Part shown: piece after piece, positions 51,971-60,862 of the stretch
Layout of the letters: each line of letters begins with the position of its first letter
How positions within the stretch are numbered: the first letter of the stretch is position 1
NCBI GenBank assembly: GCA_964437725.1
Contig: CAYTIB010000026.1
Coordinates: 85,363 to 149,362, forward strand
DNA length: 64,000 bases
Direction of reading: 5' to 3'
Source of the DNA: CAYTIB01 sp964437725
GTDB lineage: Bacteria > UBA8248 > JACPRG01 > G963555815
Made by a program: the position numbers and the translations under genes
The notes under the pieces: model-generated
What the model was told of the DNA's origin: nothing
What the model saw: the letters and a program-made list of their open reading frames with translations, nothing else
Databases searched by the model: none

Positions 51971-53155
51971 ATGCTGGTTGCAACCAAAGATATTATCTTG
52001 CCCACGACCATCACTGGCTCTCTGCCTCGACCTCACTGGTACACTGCCACACTGGATGATCGGTCCTTCCGAGAAGCTCTATCTGATGTGAAATATCGCG
52101 AGCAATACCTTGACGCCGCATCCTCCTATATCCGAGATCAAGAGCGCGCCGGATTGGACATAGTGACTGACGGAGATTGCCGGTTTGACCCGGACGTTGG
52201 TGGCATGTCCTGGTTTACCTATGCGGCCCGTAGGCTAGGGGGAATGGAAGGGTACGATCCATACCGCGTCCAGAAAGGGTATCAGGGTGCAGGTCGAGGG
52301 GACATCGTATTTGAAATTATGGAATCTCGCCTAATGCCCAGGGCTGTTGGAGAAATTACGCGGGGGCGCCTAGACTATACACCCATTTGGAAAACTGCTC
52401 AGCAGATGACCAGTAAACCGGTTAAGTTTGGGACTATCACCCCGGAGTTAGTTGCTACATCCGTGGGTAATGATCAATACGAGGGCCGCCGCGAACTTAT
52501 CCTAGCGACTTCAGCCGCCTTCAACGAGGAGTTAAATCATCTAGCCGACGCGGGCGCGCCCGTTATTCAGATGGAAGAACCTTCGATTCATTTAATCTCC
52601 ATCAAGCGACATCAGGATATGGACGAAGAGGAACTGACCGTCGACTTTTACGTGGATGTTTTTAACAAAACAGTAAAAAACCTGGGCACCAAAACAGAGG
52701 TATGGTGTCACACCTGTTGGGGAAACCCAGGGCAACAACGCCTCTTCGCTGAACCCCAATCTTATAAACCAGCGCTAGAACACCTGAATCAACTTGATTG
52801 TGACGTCATAACATTCGAAACTGCCAGCACAGATGGAATGGACCTAGCAGCCATCGGCCAGGTTATCACCGAAAAAAAAGTTGCAATCGGTGTGGTTGAT
52901 CATCGAAATCTTCAAGTGGAACGACCCGAGGACGTCGCTAATCTGATCAGAAGAGCGTTGGACCACATTCCCCCGGAGCGATTGGTTATCTCAACTGATT
53001 GCGGGTTTGGACGCGAAGGACTTACACGTCGGGTATCGTTTTTTAAAATGGCTGCAATTGTAAGAGGAACTAATATTGTACGCAAAGAGTTAGGTCTTCC
53101 AGAAGCAGAGTGCACCGCGACGGACCCTGATTATCAAATCGCTGAAGAGGAATAA
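51971..53155 (+). CDS. MetE C-terminal-domain-like (cobalamin-independent methyltransferase family) protein
   Basis: 394 residues with ribosome site AAGGAG. The protein has only the catalytic-domain half of MetE. LPTTITGSLPRPHW and DIVTDGDCRFDPD start it; HTCWGN, TFETAS and ISTDCGFGREG supply the His, Cys, Glu and Cys zinc ligands of the family. Such short proteins methylate small thiols, or break thioether or phosphonate-like bonds, rather than make methionine. The exact reaction is not known. It is followed 69 nt later by the TGA-containing AhpD-like gene. Confidence 0.88.
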   Translation: MLVATKDIILPTTITGSLPRPHWYTATLDDRSFREALSDVKYREQYLDAASSYIRDQERAGLDIVTDGDCRFDPDVGGMSWFTYAARRLGGMEGYDPYRVQKGYQGAGRGDIVFEIMESRLMPRAVGEITRGRLDYTPIWKTAQQMTSKPVKFGTITPELVATSVGNDQYEGRRELILATSAAFNEELNHLADAGAPVIQMEEPSIHLISIKRHQDMDEEELTVDFYVDVFNKTVKNLGTKTEVWCHTCWGNPGQQRLFAEPQSYKPALEHLNQLDCDVITFETASTDGMDLAAIGQVITEKKVAIGVVDHRNLQVERPEDVANLIRRALDHIPPERLVISTDCGFGREGLTRRVSFFKMAAIVRGTNIVRKELGLPEAECTATDPDYQIAEEE

Positions 53156-53224
53156 ACCCACAGAAATGGGTACTAAGTTAAAAACCGTGATTCGACAGAA
53201 AACCAATTTATAAGGGGTCCAAAA

Positions 53225-53860
53225 ATGCCCAGAATACCTTACTGCGATGAGATAGAAACACCCAGGGAGATGATCCCGCTCTTCGAAGAGGCAAAGCGTC
53301 AATGGGGTAACGAGCGGCCTCGATACTACCGACTGTTCGGTCACGCCCCAGCTTTCGTCGAAGCATGGCAACTCATCGACCGGAAGCTCCGGCTAGACCG
53401 TCTCCAAGCAGGAGACTCGGAATTCGTCAAGTTTGAGGAGCTAGCCATTCTGAAAACTAGCTACATCAACTCCTGCAACAACTGAATTGGGCACAACGAA
53501 GAGCTCGGCCGAGCCCTTGGCTACACCGATGAGCATATCGATCTCCTTCAGGGAGATGACTGGAGAAACAGCGACCTCTTCAACGAAAAGGAAAAATCTG
53601 TCATCGCTTGGTCTGAAGCCATAACCAACCAAACGGCCAAGAAGGATGAGGTTGCCTTTCAATCTATACGAAAACACTTCAACGACCAAGACCTCGTCAC
53701 CCTGACCATTTTCGCAGGGCTGTGGAACTGCTCCAACCGAATCGCCGAAGCGCTCCACTTGCTAGTGGAACCTCCTGGGGGCCGCATCGAGTTTCAGGAA
53801 GAAGACATTGGGGAACAATCTCGACCTGCCAAATCTTCACCCAGTGAAGACACCAAATGA
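53225..53860 (+). CDS. AhpD/carboxymuconolactone-decarboxylase-like protein with in-frame TGA: probable selenoprotein
   Basis: Frame 1 starts at ATG 53225 (AAGGGG upstream) and meets TGA at 53483-53485 (codon 87). Past that TGA the same frame runs 124 sense codons to TGA 53858. The joined 211-residue protein fits the family: LKTSYINSCNN-U-IGHNEELGRALGYT, then NEKEKSVIAWSEA and LVTLTIFAGLWNCSNRIAEALH. The TGA sits exactly at the second Cys of CxxC-x2-H (Cys84, position 87, His90). A hairpin follows (GCTC/GAGC, loop GGCC, about 21 nt after TGA). These fit selenocysteine. A nonsense mutation is the alternative. Family role: thiol-based peroxide reduction. Confidence 0.8.
53503..53514 (+). promoter_or_regulatory. 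Candidate bacterial SECIS stem-loop downstream of the recoded TGA
   Basis: GCTC (53503-53506) pairs with GAGC (53511-53514) around loop GGCC (53507-53510). GGG at 53489-53491 may pair with CCC at 53514-53516 as a lower stem. The loop begins with G and starts 21 nt after the TGA, inside the range of published bacterial SECIS models. The upper stem is short, so support is moderate. Confidence 0.45.
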
Positions 53861-53951
53861 AAAATCCGTAGCCCGATTCAATCCGGCTACAACACTCCGA
53901 GAGTACAGAGCCGAATCGCCTTCAAATAGAACGAAGAAGGATTAAGGAAAC

Positions 53952-54212
53952 ATGGGAAACAATATTCCGAAAAACATGAAAGCCGCAATTACCAAAAACG
54001 GGGGGGGGGATTCGAGGTTGAGGAGGTGGATGTGTTCGGGATCCGCAGCGGGCCCAATGCTTTTCCACCTTCCATCGCTCTGGTGCATACAGGTCGAATT
54101 CAGATCAAAACCCTGGCAACCCATCAGTTTTCATTAGAATAGATCAAACGAGGCCTTTGACACTGTGCTCAACCGGAAAAATGGGGTCCTAAAAGCTGCG
54201 ATCAACCCATAA
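53952..54212 (+). pseudogene. Zinc alcohol dehydrogenase remnant (internally deleted, frameshifted)
   Basis: A ribosome site AAGGA precedes ATG 53952. The N-terminus KNMKAAITKNGG is that of a zinc-type alcohol dehydrogenase. A run of ten G (54000-54009) then shifts the frame to FEVEEVDVFG, and the sequence jumps straight to a C-terminal end: IALVHTGRIQIKTLATHQFSLE, a TAG stop, one more frameshift, then EAFDTVLNRKNGVLKAAINP and TAA at 54210. About 750 bp of the middle is missing. It followed the selenoprotein-like gene, perhaps once co-transcribed. Unlike the intact alcohol dehydrogenase next door in detail, so not a simple copy of it. Confidence 0.78.
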
Positions 54213-54268
54213 ATCACGAGCCAGTTGATTCAGGCTCCATCGTACGGTTGTCAATCAGAAAATTTCTT

Positions 54269-55288
54269 TTAAATCCTTACCACCACACGACCGGGGATGT
54301 TCCCTTCCCTCAGGACAGCGTGAGCTTTTTCCAAATCCTCGAAACCAAATATTTGACTGATTATGGGCTTTAGAGCACCCTGTCCTGCGAGATCTGCTAC
54401 CTCGGCTAATTCTTGCTTGGTCGTGTTTCGCGAACCGAGGATCTCCCATTCCTTGGTAAGGACCTCAATTCCGGAAATAGACATCTCGAGGCCTGTGTGA
54501 GTTCCGATGATCACCATCCGTCCTCCTACGGCCAGACATCGAAAACTAGATTCATATGTCCCCCCACCAACAAGCTGGATGATTTTTTCTACACCCATCC
54601 CACCTGTACGTTCTAGCACCTCCAAAGGCCAGTCCGAATTTGCTGATAATGCCAAGTCGGCCCCCATATCCTGAATGGCATCCAATTTCTCCCCTGGGAA
54701 ATCGATGCCAAAAACTGTGGCCCCGCAAAGCTTAGCAATTTGTACAGCGTGCAAACCCACACCACCGCCCGCGCCAATAATAATCACAGTTTCGTTAGGC
54801 TTTACTTCAGCTCGAACTTTGACAGCATGGTAAGGCGTACCGAGAGCGTTTGCCAGTATCGAAGCTTCTTCAAACGTAAGTGAGCCTGCTATGGGTACTA
54901 GCATGTCTGCTGGTAGGGTCATGTACTCGGCAAAACCACCGTCCACTTCTGCCCCTAAGTGGCCACCAAAGTTCAAGCACAGGGTCTCGCGTCCCGACTG
55001 ACAAAACTTGCATCGCCCGCAAGTCAGATAAAGTGTAGATGCAACACGGTCGCCGGCTGAAACGTTTTTCACTCCGCCTCCAACACTCTCCACCTCACCT
55101 GCTACTTCATGACCAAGGATGAGAGGTAGCTTGGCTCCCGGCCATTTGCCATCCCGGATGGTCAAATCAAACTGGTCAACAGCACAGGCGCGAACACGAA
55201 CCAAAGCCTCTTCGTAGTCGGGTTCTGGAACCGGAAGATCTTCAATCTGGAGAGACCCACCAAACTTGTGAAGGACATGAGCTCGCAT
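54269..55288 (-). CDS. Zinc-dependent alcohol dehydrogenase (medium-chain dehydrogenase/reductase)
   Basis: 339 residues from ATG 55288, with AGGAGG 9-10 nt before it. The substrate zinc site GHEVAGEV, the structural-zinc cysteines CGRCKFCQSGRETLC, and the NAD(P) fold IIIGAGGGVGLHAVQIAKLCGA are all present. In the first catalytic motif the usual GxCxTD reads ACAVDQFD, so the zinc-ligand Cys is at CAVDQ. It oxidises an alcohol or reduces an enone; substrate unknown. It is followed by no gene on its strand before the pseudogene. Confidence 0.92.
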   Translation of the reverse strand: MRAHVLHKFGGSLQIEDLPVPEPDYEEALVRVRACAVDQFDLTIRDGKWPGAKLPLILGHEVAGEVESVGGGVKNVSAGDRVASTLYLTCGRCKFCQSGRETLCLNFGGHLGAEVDGGFAEYMTLPADMLVPIAGSLTFEEASILANALGTPYHAVKVRAEVKPNETVIIIGAGGGVGLHAVQIAKLCGATVFGIDFPGEKLDAIQDMGADLALSANSDWPLEVLERTGGMGVEKIIQLVGGGTYESSFRCLAVGGRMVIIGTHTGLEMSISGIEVLTKEWEILGSRNTTKQELAEVADLAGQGALKPIISQIFGFEDLEKAHAVLREGNIPGRVVVRI

Positions 55289-55370
55289 CTTCGATCTTCC
55301 TCCTTTGTTAGGAAGAACCACTTTGTTTAAAAGGTTAAAACTAATAATTTGATTCTAGTAATTACCCTTT

Positions 55371-56195
55371 TCAGTTACGGTTAGACACATCGGCCTGTTT
55401 CAGAGCTTCTTCTACCTCATCCGCCACCTGACGGCCCCAGACTAACTGGCCATCCACAACAAAAGTTGGCACTCCAAAAACACCGGCATGAGCCGCATCG
55501 GCCCGGTGTTGATCAATGATAGCCTCGAACACACCAGATTCGATGGCTTCATCCATCTCAGCCACATTGAGACCGACTTCTTCGGCAATGCGATCCGTAA
55601 TTAGTGTGTCTCCGATGTCCACATGCCTTCCATGCATGGCTTCCAAAAGAGCCTTGATAAAGCTCATTTCTTTTCCTATGAGCTTCGCATACTCTGTGCA
55701 CATGTGCAGGCGACGGGTGTTAAACCGAAATGGAGACCGAGTCTTAGCTAACTTTAGACCAAGGATCTTTCCAACTGCACGGCTCTGATCCCATCTAAAG
55801 GCCATCGCTTCCTTGGGCGCAGGGGGCCGGTCGAAAGGCTTCCAGTCCGGACGTTGCTGAAAGGACCGCCAAGAGAAATCGACAGAATATTTCTGTGACA
55901 AGGTCTCGCAAACCGGAACAGCTAGCCAGGAATTTTGGGACTGGTAGTCAAAGTAGACAGGCACCGTTAGTGGATTAGGAGCGGGCAATGCCATGATCTC
56001 GGTAAGAAGGTTTTCCAATTCTTTTTTCTGTTTCTCATCTATGAGAAGCCAGGTTGATCTGTTAAACGCACCTATAGATCGGATACCCATGCGGGTGCGA
56101 AGGCTGTGAAGCTGTCGTGGCGTAAGCACGGGAATCTTCGCACGAACAACTTTATTGCGGACCTTCTCGTAGTGCACTCTCGGCTTCGTAGACAT
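55371..56195 (-). CDS. DsbA-fold protein, 2-hydroxychromene-2-carboxylate-isomerase-like, with N-terminal extension
   Basis: 274 residues. From about residue 78 the HCCA isomerase pattern appears: VPVYFDYQSQNSWLAVPV, LAKTRSPFRFNTRRLHMC, and the C-terminal GVFGVPTFVVDGQLVWGRQ. The DsbA CxxC is replaced by SQNSW, as in this glutathione-dependent isomerase branch. The first 75 residues are extra, basic and helical. The family catalyses glutathione-assisted cis-trans isomerisation in aromatic ring breakdown; the substrate here is unknown. Confidence 0.85.
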   Translation of the reverse strand: MSTKPRVHYEKVRNKVVRAKIPVLTPRQLHSLRTRMGIRSIGAFNRSTWLLIDEKQKKELENLLTEIMALPAPNPLTVPVYFDYQSQNSWLAVPVCETLSQKYSVDFSWRSFQQRPDWKPFDRPPAPKEAMAFRWDQSRAVGKILGLKLAKTRSPFRFNTRRLHMCTEYAKLIGKEMSFIKALLEAMHGRHVDIGDTLITDRIAEEVGLNVAEMDEAIESGVFEAIIDQHRADAAHAGVFGVPTFVVDGQLVWGRQVADEVEEALKQADVSNRN

Positions 56196-56447
56196 GTTGG
56201 AATCTCCCTAGGGAAAACTAAAGAATCTGTCCAGTAATAAATTCAGCAGGGCAATGCCCATCTTCTTTCTGCCACCACTTTTTAGGTCAAACTATCTCAG
56301 GGACCTTCAGTCGATAACATCTAATCACACCCTAGTTTGCAATGGGAATTTTCCGGATGTTCAATACTGATGTATATTAGTAAAACATAGGTGGCGAAAA
56401 ACACGTTAGCAAAAACAATAACCAGATTTTGAGTCGGAGGGTTTTCT

Positions 56448-57830
56448 GTGACCACCCTTTCCGGGGAATTGGCTGAATGGGTTGTTTCCCTAAAATACGA
56501 TGACATTCCATCGGACGTTATTGAGAGTGCTAAAATAGCCTTTCTAGACGTCGTGGGAATCTCTTTGGCGTCTTCCAGTATGGATTTCGGGCGGAACACC
56601 GTCGCTTTGGCTCGCAACCTAGGGAAGGGTGAAGAGGCATCCGTACTCGGATTCGACCTCCGTCTTCCAGCTTCCAATGCGACTCTCGCTAACGGCACCC
56701 TAGCACACGGTTTGGATTATGATGACACTCACGCTGAATCCGTCATTCACGCAAGTGCATGCATTGTTCCGGCCGCCCTCGCGGCGGCGGAAACAGTCGG
56801 GGCAGACGGACGAACATTAATCACTGCTGCCGTTGCTGGATGGGAAACTCTAATCCGGATGGGTCTTGTTTGCCCTGGCGAATTTCACGACCGAGGATTC
56901 CACGCAACATCGGTCTGCGGGCCCTTTGCTACAGCGCTTACCGCCGGCAAGCTTTGGGGAAGTACACCAACTCAAATTGCAAATTCTCTCGGCCTTTGTG
57001 GAAGCATGACGGCTGGCTCCATGGAATTTCTAACAGACGGCTCGTCTACAAAGAGAATTCATCCTGGCTGGGCAGGACACAGTGGCCTGGTCGCCACCCG
57101 GATGGCACAACACGGTTTTACCGGACCGAAGGAAATTTTTGAAGGGCGGTTTGGATTCTACAATCTATACATCACAAAGAATGGCGATAACTGTGATCTT
57201 TCACAACTGACAGCGGGACTGGGCGTGGATTGGAAAACGCGTGAACTCTCTCATAAGCCCTTCCCCTGTTGCCACTTCACGCACGCCTTCATTGATGCAG
57301 CGTTGTTCCTGCGCGAAGAGCACCATATCAACCCCACTGGCATCGATGCTATAGAGTGTAAGATTCACCCTCGGGAAATGCCGGTGGTTTGCGAACCCGT
57401 CGAAACCAAGTCTCGTCCCCAAACAACGTATGATGCTCAGTTCAGTGTTCCCTACACCGTAGCTGCTAGCCTCATTCAGGGCAAGGTAGATTTAGACACA
57501 TTTAAACCTGAGGCCATCCGGGACAAAACTTTACTTGAACTGGCTGATCGAACCACCTGCATTGGCGACGAAACGCAAAATTACCCCGAGTATTTTCCGG
57601 GCACCGTTACCGTGCGGATGAAAGATGGCCGTGAGCTAACTCGGGACGAACCATATAACCGTGGATGCTCAGACAACCCTGTGACAAAAGAAGACATTGA
57701 GAGTAAGTTCCGGCGAAACGTAGGGCAGGTTCTTTCCAGCAAGCGGGCAGACGAAATCCTCGCCATTCTCCGCACACTGGAATCGGTCTCGAATCTCTCA
57801 GATTTGATGTCTCTTTGCCAACCCACCTGA
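56448..57830 (+). CDS. MmgE/PrpD-family protein
   Basis: 460 residues from a GTG with GGAGGG 7 nt upstream. IAFLDVVGISLASS, NGTLAHGLDYDDTHAESVIHASACIVPAALAAAE, HPGWAGHSGLVATRMAQHGFTGP and KPFPCCHFTHAFIDAAL fit the family, which includes 2-methylcitrate and cis-aconitate decarboxylase/dehydratases. It is the first gene of a likely operon with CaiB, acyl-CoA dehydrogenase and MaoC. The substrate is not determined. Confidence 0.92.
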   Translation: MTTLSGELAEWVVSLKYDDIPSDVIESAKIAFLDVVGISLASSSMDFGRNTVALARNLGKGEEASVLGFDLRLPASNATLANGTLAHGLDYDDTHAESVIHASACIVPAALAAAETVGADGRTLITAAVAGWETLIRMGLVCPGEFHDRGFHATSVCGPFATALTAGKLWGSTPTQIANSLGLCGSMTAGSMEFLTDGSSTKRIHPGWAGHSGLVATRMAQHGFTGPKEIFEGRFGFYNLYITKNGDNCDLSQLTAGLGVDWKTRELSHKPFPCCHFTHAFIDAALFLREEHHINPTGIDAIECKIHPREMPVVCEPVETKSRPQTTYDAQFSVPYTVAASLIQGKVDLDTFKPEAIRDKTLLELADRTTCIGDETQNYPEYFPGTVTVRMKDGRELTRDEPYNRGCSDNPVTKEDIESKFRRNVGQVLSSKRADEILAILRTLESVSNLSDLMSLCQPT

Positions 57831-57840
57831 GTCCTATCTC

Positions 57841-59037
57841 GTGTCCTACGCACTTCAAGATTTAAAAGTCATATCGCTCGGCACCTCCGTGAGTGCTCCG
57901 TTGTGTGCCCGCTATCTGGCAGATCTCGGAGCTGATGTCATTAAGGTAGAGCGGCCTTCAACGGGAGATTTTGCGCGCGGTTGGGATGAAGTCCTTCCGG
58001 GAATGAGCTCGGCCCACCTGTGGTGTAATCCAAACAAACGCTCTATTGTCCTGAATCTGAAAGCGAAAGAGAGCCGTCAAATACTAGGGCAACTAGTAGA
58101 AAATGCCGATGTTTTCATCGAGAATTTCTCCCCGGGGGTTGTCGATGATCTGGGAATAGGATATCACTGGGCCAAATCCATCAATTCGGAAATTCTTTAC
58201 TGCCATATCTCGGGATACGGGCAGGATGGTCCCTACCGAGACATGAAAGCCTTGGACATGCTAATCCAGGGAGAAGCCGGTGCAATATCGGTCAACGGAT
58301 CGCCCGAGGAGCCTGCTAAGATTGCACTGTCTATCTCCGACGCTTCCTCCGGGATGTTTGCTACAATTTCGATTCTAGCCGCGTTGCAGCAACGCCACCG
58401 TACCGGCGAAGGCCAGGAGATAGACGTTTCTATGTTCGACTGTACTGTTTCACTGCTCGGGTTTTTGTCGTACCAATACCTCTATGGAAACGTGGAACCC
58501 ACGCGGGTGGGCCTCCGCCATCACTTGATTGCTCCTTACGGTCCCTGGATATCAAAAGACGGTAAAATGGTGAACATCTCCGCCGCAACACCTAGCCTAT
58601 GGGAGTCTTTCTGTAATGTGATCAAGAGGCCTGATTTATTCGATGATCCCCGATTCCTGGATAATACGAGTCGGGTGAAAAACCTATCCGCACTGGATGA
58701 GGTGTTAGCCAAAACATTCATCGAAGAGGATGCCTCCGTTTGGCTGAAACGGCTAAGGGCAGCGGGTATACCATGTGGGGCCGTGAATCGGATCTCAGAA
58801 GTCATTGAGCACGCACAAACAAAATTCAGATTGTTGTTGCGTGATGCCGAGGGGGACGTAAAGGACAACTCTGGACATCAGCTCCGACTTTTTGATTTTC
58901 CTGTTCGATTTTCTAAGTCGGAAACTCGATTGGAGGCTCCTCCTGGGCTTGGTGCTCAAACCGATGACGTACTCACACAGCTTGGTTACTCGATTGAGGA
59001 AACTGAAAATTTTCGACGGAAAGGCATTGTGGAATGA
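57841..59037 (+). CDS. CaiB/BaiF-family (class III) CoA-transferase
   Basis: 398 residues from a GTG 10 nt after the MmgE/PrpD stop. LGADVIKVERPSTGDFARGW, NKRSIVLNLK, VFIENFSPGVVDDLGIGY, ISGYGQDGPYRDMKALDMLIQGEAG (catalytic Asp), and AAGIPCGAVNRI are the family marks. It moves CoA between carboxylic acids and so activates the organic acid for oxidation by the next enzymes. Confidence 0.95.
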   Translation: MSYALQDLKVISLGTSVSAPLCARYLADLGADVIKVERPSTGDFARGWDEVLPGMSSAHLWCNPNKRSIVLNLKAKESRQILGQLVENADVFIENFSPGVVDDLGIGYHWAKSINSEILYCHISGYGQDGPYRDMKALDMLIQGEAGAISVNGSPEEPAKIALSISDASSGMFATISILAALQQRHRTGEGQEIDVSMFDCTVSLLGFLSYQYLYGNVEPTRVGLRHHLIAPYGPWISKDGKMVNISAATPSLWESFCNVIKRPDLFDDPRFLDNTSRVKNLSALDEVLAKTFIEEDASVWLKRLRAAGIPCGAVNRISEVIEHAQTKFRLLLRDAEGDVKDNSGHQLRLFDFPVRFSKSETRLEAPPGLGAQTDDVLTQLGYSIEETENFRRKGIVE

Positions 59038-59064
59038 AAGATTACAAAACAGGAGCTGAATCTG

Positions 59065-60219
59065 ATGGATTTCGAACTTAACGAAGTACAGCGACAGGTT
59101 CAACGGACTATCCGTGAATTTGTGGATAAAGAAGTTATTCCGGTCGCCAGCGATTACGAGCATAAGGATGAGTATCCTCACCCGATAGTTGAAAAAATGA
59201 AGGAAATGGGGCTGTTCGGATTTCTAATCAGCGAGGATTACGGCGGATCTGAGATGGATTACGTTAGCTACGCCGTTTTGATGGAAGAGCTCTCCCGCGG
59301 CTGGATGAGTGTCGGTGGTGTAATTGGCAGTCACGGCATGACAGCTTGGATTATCGAAACCTACGGAACAGAGGAACAAAAACGCAAGTTTTTGCCGGAT
59401 CTGGCCAAGGGCATTCGGCGATCGGGTATGGCACTGACCGAACCAGAATCCGGATCTGATTCCGCTTCGTTGCGCACTACCGCCCGCCTTGAGGGCGACG
59501 AATTTATAATAAACGGCACGAAGATGTTTATCACAAATTCGGAAATGGGAACCACATTTAGCGTGTTCGTTCGAACCCACCCCGATGCATCCCTGCGTCA
59601 CAAGGGAATTTCCTGCTTGATCATCGAGAAGGGGATGCCGGGATTCTCTGTGGGAAGGCACCTTAACAAACTCGGCTACCGGGGTGTGCGCTCAAGTGAG
59701 TTGATATTCCAAGATTGCCGCGTACCGGTCGAGAATCTGATTGGTGAAGAAAATCAAGGATTTTATTACATCATGGCTGGCCTCGAGACGGGACGCATCA
59801 ATGTAGCCGCGCGTGGTGTGGGTCTGGCCCAAGCGGCATTTGAGGACTCCATAAAATACGCACAACAAAGAATCCAAGGTGGAAAACCCATCTGCCAACA
59901 TCAAACCATTCAGATAAAGCTAGCTGAAATGGCAACCCGGATTGAGGCATCCCGGATGATGACCTATATGGCGGCCGATAAACGGAACCGAGGCGAGCGG
60001 TGTGACTTGGAGGCCGGAATGGCTAAGCTCTTCGCTTCGGAAACTGCTGAGTTTTGTGCATCCGAAGGAATCCAAATTCACGGTGGTTACGGTTATATCA
60101 ATGAGTTCAACGTGGAACGCTATTTCCGGGACTGCAAGCTTCTAACGGTCGGTGAGGGGACTAACGAAATTCAGCGACTACTTATCGCCCGCAGACTATT
60201 AGAACGATATTCTGTTTAA
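59065..60219 (+). CDS. Acyl-CoA dehydrogenase
   Basis: 384 residues, ribosome site GGAG. Signatures: MDFELNEVQRQVQRTIREFVDKEVIPV, GMALTEPESGSDSASLRTTA, IHGGYGYINEFNVERYFRD and GEGTNEIQRLLIARRLL (catalytic Glu region). It is an FAD enzyme that oxidises acyl-CoA to enoyl-CoA. In this operon it acts after the CoA-transferase and before the MaoC hydratase, giving a short beta-oxidation-like route. Confidence 0.95.
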   Translation: MDFELNEVQRQVQRTIREFVDKEVIPVASDYEHKDEYPHPIVEKMKEMGLFGFLISEDYGGSEMDYVSYAVLMEELSRGWMSVGGVIGSHGMTAWIIETYGTEEQKRKFLPDLAKGIRRSGMALTEPESGSDSASLRTTARLEGDEFIINGTKMFITNSEMGTTFSVFVRTHPDASLRHKGISCLIIEKGMPGFSVGRHLNKLGYRGVRSSELIFQDCRVPVENLIGEENQGFYYIMAGLETGRINVAARGVGLAQAAFEDSIKYAQQRIQGGKPICQHQTIQIKLAEMATRIEASRMMTYMAADKRNRGERCDLEAGMAKLFASETAEFCASEGIQIHGGYGYINEFNVERYFRDCKLLTVGEGTNEIQRLLIARRLLERYSV

Positions 60220-60244
60220 TCTGTACCATGGAAGGAGAGTTGAA

Positions 60245-60730
60245 ATGGGTGGGAGGTACCTAGAAGAATTCAAAATCGACGACGTTTATAAACACACACC
60301 TGGTCGCACAATTACATCGAACGACAATACTTGGTTCACACTCCTAACGATGAACACTCACCCCGTCCATTTTGATGAACATTACGCCTCCAAAACCGAG
60401 ATTGGAAGGATTCTTGTTAATGGGACGCTTGTCTTCGCAGTTGCTGTCGGGATGAGTGTCTCGGATATTAGTGAACGTTGTATTGCAAATCTTGATTATG
60501 AAAACATTACTCACCATGGTCCGGTTTTTAACGAGGACACTATATACTCAGAATCCCAAGTGCTAGACGTCCGAGAGTCAAGGAGCAAGCCGGATCGCGG
60601 CATCGTCTATGTGGAAACCAGGGCGTTCAATCAAAATGGCGATAAAGTTCTCTCTTTCCGCCGCCACGTACTCATCCCTAAACGCAACAGCCAAGCCGTC
60701 CCCACCGAATGGGGCGGACCTGGGGAATAA
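60245..60730 (+). CDS. MaoC-family hydratase/dehydratase (hot-dog fold)
   Basis: 161 residues, ribosome site AAGGAG. The catalytic Asp/His loop is TSNDNTWFTLLTMNTHPVHFDEHYA, with NGTLVFAVAVGMS and YVETRAFNQNGDKVLSFRR. It resembles mesaconyl-CoA/itaconyl-CoA hydratases. Together with MmgE/PrpD and CaiB this hints at breakdown of a branched or unsaturated dicarboxylic acid. The reasoning is by context; specificity is unproven. Confidence 0.92.
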   Translation: MGGRYLEEFKIDDVYKHTPGRTITSNDNTWFTLLTMNTHPVHFDEHYASKTEIGRILVNGTLVFAVAVGMSVSDISERCIANLDYENITHHGPVFNEDTIYSESQVLDVRESRSKPDRGIVYVETRAFNQNGDKVLSFRRHVLIPKRNSQAVPTEWGGPGE

Positions 60731-60862
60731 ATTCCGATTTCACCTTGAAATAGTTAGAGGCTGTGGCTCGTCACAAACACACAACGCAAGAAACCGGAGA
60801 GTGTAGAGCCAATTCGGTAGCAGGCCAGGTTCTAACAACAAAACAATAGGGAAGGGCCAATC

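Noticed and set aside
53483..53485. TGA as a general sense codon (alternative genetic code)
   Set aside because: Many clear genes here end in TGA (iscR, tlyA, and the AhpD-like gene itself), so TGA is a normal stop; only local recoding is plausible.
53441..53758. 105-codon minus-strand frame overlapping the TGA region
   Set aside because: It is a shadow of the plus-strand AhpD-like frame, has no ribosome site and no family look; the plus-strand frame explains the sequence.
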